Shown here piece by piece: positions 59,417 to 64,000 of a stretch of DNA of 64,000 nt. The stretch is from Thermothelomyces thermophilus ATCC 42464 (Eukaryota; Ascomycota; Sordariomycetes; Sordariales; Chaetomiaceae). Numbering within the stretch: the stretch's first letter is position 1; the number at the start of each line of letters is the position of its first letter. The stretch spans positions 868,001-932,000 of the forward strand of contig NC_016473.1 in assembly GCF_000226095.1 (NCBI RefSeq), in the 5' to 3' direction. The notes beneath the pieces were generated by a model. That model worked only from the letters and a program-made list of their open reading frames with translations. It did no database searches and had not been told where the DNA came from. Both the position numbers and the translations under genes were made by a program.

Positions 59417-61678
59417 ATGGTTCAGAACGGAGGAGACCTCGACCTCGACACCGACATGGATACCAACGTCACGGCCGAACAACTGCTCGCCCAGCTTGGT
59501 CAACTCCAGCAGCGGATCCAGGAGTTGGACCAGAGAGACAAGGCTGCTCAAGCTCGAATCAAGGAACTCGAGAACCGCGAAAAGTACTCGCAGAAGTTGG
59601 TCAACGAGGCCTACGCCAAAATCGAGGCACTCGAGGGCGCCAAAGCGAAGCGCATCAAGATCGAACCACCTGGCAAATACGGAGGAACCAAGGAGGATCT
59701 CGCAGGATTCTTGACAAACCTCCGATCCTACTTCCGGCTCAATGACGACAAGTTTCCGGACGACAAAGCCAAAGTCCTCTACGCAGCCACGAGACTAGAG
59801 GGCAAGGCACTCAGATGGTTCGAGCCTACGTGGAACGACTATCTCACCGAGGAAGACGAAGACGACCGAGACGCGTTCACGCAGGCAGTCTTTCGATCCT
59901 ACGACCGTTTCGAAGAAGAGCTTCGGAAGGTCTTTGGCGACAAAGACGAGAAAATCCATGCGCAAGAAAGACTCGCCAATCTCCGACAGACCAAGTCAGC
60001 AGCCTCCTACGCCGCACAGTTCAGACAGGACATGCTCAAGTCTCAGCTTAACGACGAGGCGTTGATGCAATTGTTCTATAACGGCTTGAAGGAAAAGGTC
60101 AAGGACGAGCTGTACAAGTACGATCGGCCTGAGACTCTGGACGAATACATCGCGCAGGCCATCAGGATCGATGATCGACTCTACGCACGAGAGCAGCAGA
60201 AACGAGGTCGAATGAACGGAACCACGGTTAAGGCCAACGACAAGAAAAAGCGAGCGTACGTCAGTACCTCGTACGGGACGCACCCCGGAGCCATGGATGT
60301 GGATGCAGCGCAGAAGCAGGACCAGAAGAAGACGGCCAAAGACAAGTCTAATGTTACCTGCTACAACTGCGGAAAGAAAGGGCACTACAAGCGAGAATGC
60401 CGAAGCCCGAAGAAAGAATGGAAACCAACCCCTGGAAAGGAAATTGCGGCCATCGACGAAACCACCAAGGACGTCATCGAAGTAGCGGCCACGAGCTACG
60501 AAGACAAGGGCAGTGACACGGACAGTCTCGGACACGACGGCAACGGTGAAGACGAACAAGCACCGTACTCCGAACTGGTCACTGTGGACCCAGAGACAGG
60601 TCTTGCCGAATGGGACATGGCAGGAGAATATGCACCGCCAGTTTCGATTCTCCCAGCCTTGAGGCAGTGGGGTTTCACAGTCACGCAGAGGCGGGATGGA
60701 TCGTGGACAACCGACACCCAAGGAATCGAAAGACCCGGACCCAATGCTCTATTCCTCCAGGAACGAATCGAATGGTACCGCAACGAAGTTTTCCGACTCA
60801 ACACGGAACTGCGCGAACGGGATGGGCGCTTGACTCGACTCGCCCAGCAGAGCGAAGAGATGAAGGACGAAATGAGGGAACTCCGACGTATCGTGGAAGC
60901 CATCAAAGGAGAACAGCCTGTGACATATGATGGGCCCGATAGCTACGCCGAGTACCTTGACGATCAGCAACTCAGCAACGACGTGCGGAACCCAGAATAC
61001 CAGTTCATGCGCGCGAACCGCGGAAAAGACGAACGCACGTGGGAAAGCTACTGGAAGAAACACTCCTATGTCAGCACTGGAGTACCTACGGTCCACGTAC
61101 AATGGGAAGGATTCGGGAAAGAATTCCAATACCTCCCAGGCGACGCCATGCGACTGCACCCTCGACACGAGGCACATGCGCAAGTGCCCTGGTTTCAGTG
61201 TGTGGCACACGAATGTCGATATCACTTCCGCGACAAATTCGAAAACAATCATTGGCCGACCCGACAGGAAAACGGGGACGGAGGCTTACGCCCTGTGGAA
61301 TGGGTCTACGATGCAGGAAACAGAGCGGCCGAATTGCTCTGGAAGATCGAAGCCCGCAATTCAGAAAGCATCACGATAGTTCCAAGACGAGCCTGGCCTA
61401 GGCACTGCGGAACCGGACGAGACACATGGGACTCGTGCTGGAGCAACGATTGCCTCTATCACGCGGACGAAAAGAAATTGCGAATTCGGGAGCTTCAGAC
61501 GAAGCTATGGCACGCACGACGGAAAGCAGAACGGACCCAATGGTGGGAAGCCGCAAGCACTCAATGGCTCACGGAAATGAGCACGATCGACGAAGCCGCT
61601 ATCAGCCGAACAACCGAAGAGGTCAGCACTGACCTGGGAAACGGGTCAGGGCCCTTCGAGGGGCCCGGAAACCATTAA
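59417..61678 (+). CDS. gag: Gag polyprotein of N6 with long C-terminal extension
   Basis: This 753-residue structural protein is expected to form the cytoplasmic particle that packages element RNA. Residues about 16-65 form a Gln/Glu/Leu-rich coiled coil. A retrotransposon gag (capsid) domain spans about 70-265 (KVLYAATRLEGKALRWFEP). An acidic/basic linker follows, then a zinc knuckle CYNCGKKGHYKREC (C315, C318, H323, C328). About 425 residues follow, far longer than is usual: a second coiled coil (about 445-498), a Trp-rich region, and two Cys/His groups (near 591-601 and 662-682). The ATG at 59417 is the first after the LTR and its 27-nt spacing is kept in all copies. The stop TAA ends 61678, inside the frameshift region. 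The extension's role is unknown. Confidence 0.95.
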   Translation: MVQNGGDLDLDTDMDTNVTAEQLLAQLGQLQQRIQELDQRDKAAQARIKELENREKYSQKLVNEAYAKIEALEGAKAKRIKIEPPGKYGGTKEDLAGFLTNLRSYFRLNDDKFPDDKAKVLYAATRLEGKALRWFEPTWNDYLTEEDEDDRDAFTQAVFRSYDRFEEELRKVFGDKDEKIHAQERLANLRQTKSAASYAAQFRQDMLKSQLNDEALMQLFYNGLKEKVKDELYKYDRPETLDEYIAQAIRIDDRLYAREQQKRGRMNGTTVKANDKKKRAYVSTSYGTHPGAMDVDAAQKQDQKKTAKDKSNVTCYNCGKKGHYKRECRSPKKEWKPTPGKEIAAIDETTKDVIEVAATSYEDKGSDTDSLGHDGNGEDEQAPYSELVTVDPETGLAEWDMAGEYAPPVSILPALRQWGFTVTQRRDGSWTTDTQGIERPGPNALFLQERIEWYRNEVFRLNTELRERDGRLTRLAQQSEEMKDEMRELRRIVEAIKGEQPVTYDGPDSYAEYLDDQQLSNDVRNPEYQFMRANRGKDERTWESYWKKHSYVSTGVPTVHVQWEGFGKEFQYLPGDAMRLHPRHEAHAQVPWFQCVAHECRYHFRDKFENNHWPTRQENGDGGLRPVEWVYDAGNRAAELLWKIEARNSESITIVPRRAWPRHCGTGRDTWDSCWSNDCLYHADEKKLRIRELQTKLWHARRKAERTQWWEAASTQWLTEMSTIDEAAISRTTEEVSTDLGNGSGPFEGPGNH

Positions 61679-64000
61679 CGCCCGTGCAGCGGCAAGTGGT
61701 AGCGCAGTACAGGAGGAACTGGCGCAAGGGACCACTATATCGAGACCTCCCGGCAGAAACATGGGAAATCGCTGCAATCTTTGGACGACGGCGGCAAGAC
61801 AAGCGACTGTGGATAACAGCACAATGGAGACAGCACGAAATGCTCGCACTAGTGGACAGTGGAGCAGAGATGAATCTGATTTCGCCGACACTTGTGAATC
61901 AGCTACGGATACCCTGGAGAATGAAGCGGAAGCATGGCATAGTCAAAGGGCCATTTCCGACGCAATGGGTACGCAGAGAGACCGAACCGATCGACATCAC
62001 TGTGGCAGGGAAGACCACAGCAGTCGTATTCAGCATCGTGGACATGGGCAACGACAAAGACATGATATTGGGGTTACCATGGCATGAAGATTACGACCCG
62101 GACATCAGCTGGAAGAATGGTGGCCACCTGCGACCCCGAACGGAGTCGTATTCGACCAGCAAGATGGGGAGCGCGCAAGGATCGCGAGCGGACGATGCTC
62201 AAGGAAAGGCATGTCCTACGGATCCACCGCAAGAGACGGACAGTGGCAGGCAGACCACTACGGACTCTGGAAGAGGCGGCACAACGACATCGATATTGCG
62301 ACAGGAGGAACGAGCTGAATCGCCGATAGCTGTTCTCTCCGTTGACGAATGCGGAGCACTGCAATTGGAGCAGTGGGTTGAGACAGGAGAAATCGCCAGT
62401 ATCGCCATGGACGGAACCAAGTTCGCATACTATCAGAAAACCGAGAGACGAGACAAGACTGGGGAAGTACCGAAGGAGTATGAGGGACACCCAGCATTCG
62501 AACCGAAACATCTGGAAGGATTACCAGAACACGGCCCATGGGATCACGAGATCAAGCTCAAGGAAGGAGCACGACTGAAGTTCTTCAAGATTTACCACAC
62601 GAGCCAGACGCAGAACGAAGAACTTAAGCGATATTTGGAGGAGAACCTTCGAAGAGGACATATCCGCCCGTCGACATCGCCAGCAGGCTACCCAATCCTG
62701 TTTGTGCCAAAGAAAGACGGAAAGCTACGGTTATGTGTCGACTATCGGCAACTCAACGAACAGACCGTGAAAAACCGATACCCGTTACCGCTGATCTCAC
62801 GGCTCCGAGATCAGTTGGCAGGAGCCCAATATTTCACGCGTCTTGACTTGCCATCGGCCTACAACCACATACGGATCAAAGAAGGCGACGAGTGGAAAAC
62901 GGCCTTTAGGACACCCTATGGCCACTACGAGTACCTCGTCATGCCATTCGGACTTACGAACGCGCCGGCAACGTTCCAAGCCCTGATTGATCAAGCTATC
63001 CAACCCTTTCTCGACAAATTTGCGGTATGTTATCTCGACGACATACTCATCTTCTCCAAGACGATGGACGAACACCGGAGGCACGTGAAAGCAGTGCTGG
63101 ACGCGCTGCACGCGTACAAGCTATCAGTCAACAAGGGAAAGAGCGAATTCCATGTCAGGAAGACAGTCTTTTTGGGATACGAAATATCCCCCGGACAAAT
63201 CCGGATGGAACCTTCAAAGGTTGAAGCCATCAAGAATTGGCCACAACCAGCGTCAGCCACGGAAGTACGAAGTTTCATCGGATTTGCGAACTTCTACCGG
63301 ATGTTCATCAGGAACTTTGGAGCGATCGCACGACCTTTGCACGAACTCACCAAGAAGAATGCTGAATTCCAATGGGAAGAGCAACACGAGCAAGCATTCA
63401 CGCAAATCCGCGACGCCATTACCGAAGATCCAGTACTGGTACTGCCAGACCCCAAGAAGCCATTCGAGGTGGAAACGGACGCTTCAGACTACGCCATCGG
63501 AGGACAATTGGGACAACGAGACGAACAAGGGAAGCTACATCCTGTAGCCTTCTTTTCAAAGAAGCTCGACGGACCACGTCTCAATTATCCGATCCACGAC
63601 AAGGAACTACTTGCGATTGTCGAAGCTTTCAAGGAATGGCGACCATACCTCAGCGGCACGATTGAACCGGTACAAGTGTATACGGATCACAAGAACTTGC
63701 GATACTTCACGACGACGAAGGAACTCAACGGACGACAAATACGATGGGCAGAATTCCTCGCGGAATTCAACTTCGAGATCCGCTACAAGAAGGGCAAAGA
63801 AAACGCACGAGCAGACATTTTAAGCCGACGAACGGATCACACGAAAGGACGAACGGGAACAACACCACCGTTGTTCAAGGAACGAACAGACGGGACGTTG
63901 CACCACGAAACGCAGACACCCGTGGAAGATGATCCACTTGACTCGTTCCTAGAATGCTGCGCAATCTTTCGAGAGGAAAGGATCAACGAGGCACAGTATC
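61633..64000 (+). CDS. pol: Pol polyprotein of N6 (PR-RT-RNase H...), continues past the window
   Basis: Pol is open in the -1 frame relative to gag, from just after TGA (61630-61632) to the window end, and is probably made by frameshifting at 61636-61642. Domains: aspartic protease with DSGA at 61855-61866 (LALVDSGAEMNLISPTL); a linker of about 200 residues; reverse transcriptase from about 62560, with [43 protein letters not shown] and catalytic YLDD at 63031-63042; RNase H with VETDASDYAIGG (first Asp 63478) and YTDHKNLRYF, then ENARADILSRR. The window ends before the integrase zinc finger. Copies N2, N3 and N5 show that integrase and a chromodomain follow. No damaging change is seen in the visible part. 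Usual RT motif LDLRSAYHQI reads LDLPSAYNHI here and in the copies. Confidence 0.93.
61636..61666 (+). promoter_or_regulatory. -1 ribosomal frameshift signal between gag and pol
   Basis: The heptamer GGGAAAC (61636-61642) lies in the gag frame as G-GGA-AAC, the X-XXY-YYZ form. After 6 nt comes a hairpin, GGGCCC (61649-61654), loop TTCGAG, GGGCCC (61661-61666). The pol frame opens only 3 nt before the heptamer and the gag stop is 34 nt after it, a 46-nt overlap. In the degraded copies the heptamer is RIP-altered to forms such as AGGAAAC, while the hairpin is mostly kept. Confidence 0.85.

Larger units (their letters stand above)
58942..64000 (+). mobile_element. Element N6, intact family A chromovirus, 5' two thirds in window
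   Basis: N6 starts at TGTCACG (58942) after the flank CTAGA and runs past the window end. By the length of N3 (7591 bp) it should end near 66530. LTR, gag and visible pol have no RIP stops, codon use is GC-rich, and key motifs are all present. It lies in N4, which is heavily RIP-mutated, so N6 inserted later. In the visible part it is compatible with an active element. Confidence 0.95.

Noticed and set aside
59996-61252. Long open frames on the strand opposite to N6 gag (up to 241 codons)
   Set aside because: They lie fully opposite a well-supported coding sequence, have no start context or homology I can see, and arise from the codon bias of gag. Their remnants in N1, N5 and H1 are not better kept than chance.
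1-64000. Host genes, tRNA or rRNA genes, CRISPR arrays, DNA transposons
   Set aside because: All recognisable coding sequence belongs to LTR elements or LINEs. The repeats are LTRs, target duplications and U3 sites, and I saw no cloverleaf, transposase or spaced repeat array.

Overview
The window is a gene-poor block of nested transposable elements. It looks like it comes from a filamentous ascomycete (Pezizomycotina) that carries out repeat-induced point mutation (RIP). Nearly every element is peppered with C-to-T and G-to-A transitions. These turn CAG, CAA and TGG codons into TAG or TAA and leave the DNA rich in TpA. One element at the right end (58942 to beyond 64000) is almost untouched, has normal codon use, and serves as the reference for reading the others. 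I found no host gene, tRNA, rRNA or CRISPR array.

Layout, with names used only here. B is a chromovirus (Ty3/gypsy, + strand) running from 13715 to its 3' LTR at 46210-46495; its left end lies outside the window. B was hit by H1 (- strand, window start to 13714, itself split by N1 at 2479-10006), by N2 (+, 14895-21899, TSD GTAAG), and by a Tad-like LINE (LINE-1, +, 23464-43690, 13-bp TSD). LINE-1 was in turn hit by N3 (+, 25909-33499, TSD TCTTC) and by E, a second chromovirus family (-, 33858-41265, TSD CCGGT). To the right of B, a second LINE copy (LINE-2, from about 46515) is cut by N4 (+, from 48000). N4 is cut by N5 (-, 48889-56418, TSD TTAAG) and by N6 (+, 58942 onward, intact). H1, N1, N2, N3, N4, N5 and N6 are all one family, called A here.

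How family A works. N6 shows a 448-bp LTR with TATA box, an 11-nt sequence in the LTR (59207-59217) perfectly complementary to the site just after the LTR (59392-59402; Tf1-type self-priming), a 753-residue Gag with zinc knuckle and an unusually long C-terminal extension, a textbook -1 frameshift signal (GGGAAAC, 6-nt spacer, GGGCCC hairpin), and an open Pol (protease, reverse transcriptase, RNase H). The mutated copies add the rest: integrase, a C-terminal chromodomain, then a separate gene on the opposite strand, tail-to-tail with pol, and a polypurine tract before the 3' LTR.

The most interesting signal is a linked module in family A. The antisense gene codes for a small protein whose cysteines (after allowing for RIP) follow Zn2Cys6 cluster spacing. 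It differs strongly between subfamilies whose gag-pol is nearly the same, and its type goes together with the type of LTR U3. Each U3 carries its own repeated, inverted GTGAT-based sites. In one subfamily these form an exact array: six 7-bp half-sites in alternating orientation at a 17-bp pitch, kept in five LTRs. This suggests an element-encoded DNA-binding protein matched to sites in its own LTR. Families B and E also have antisense cysteine-containing frames in the same place.
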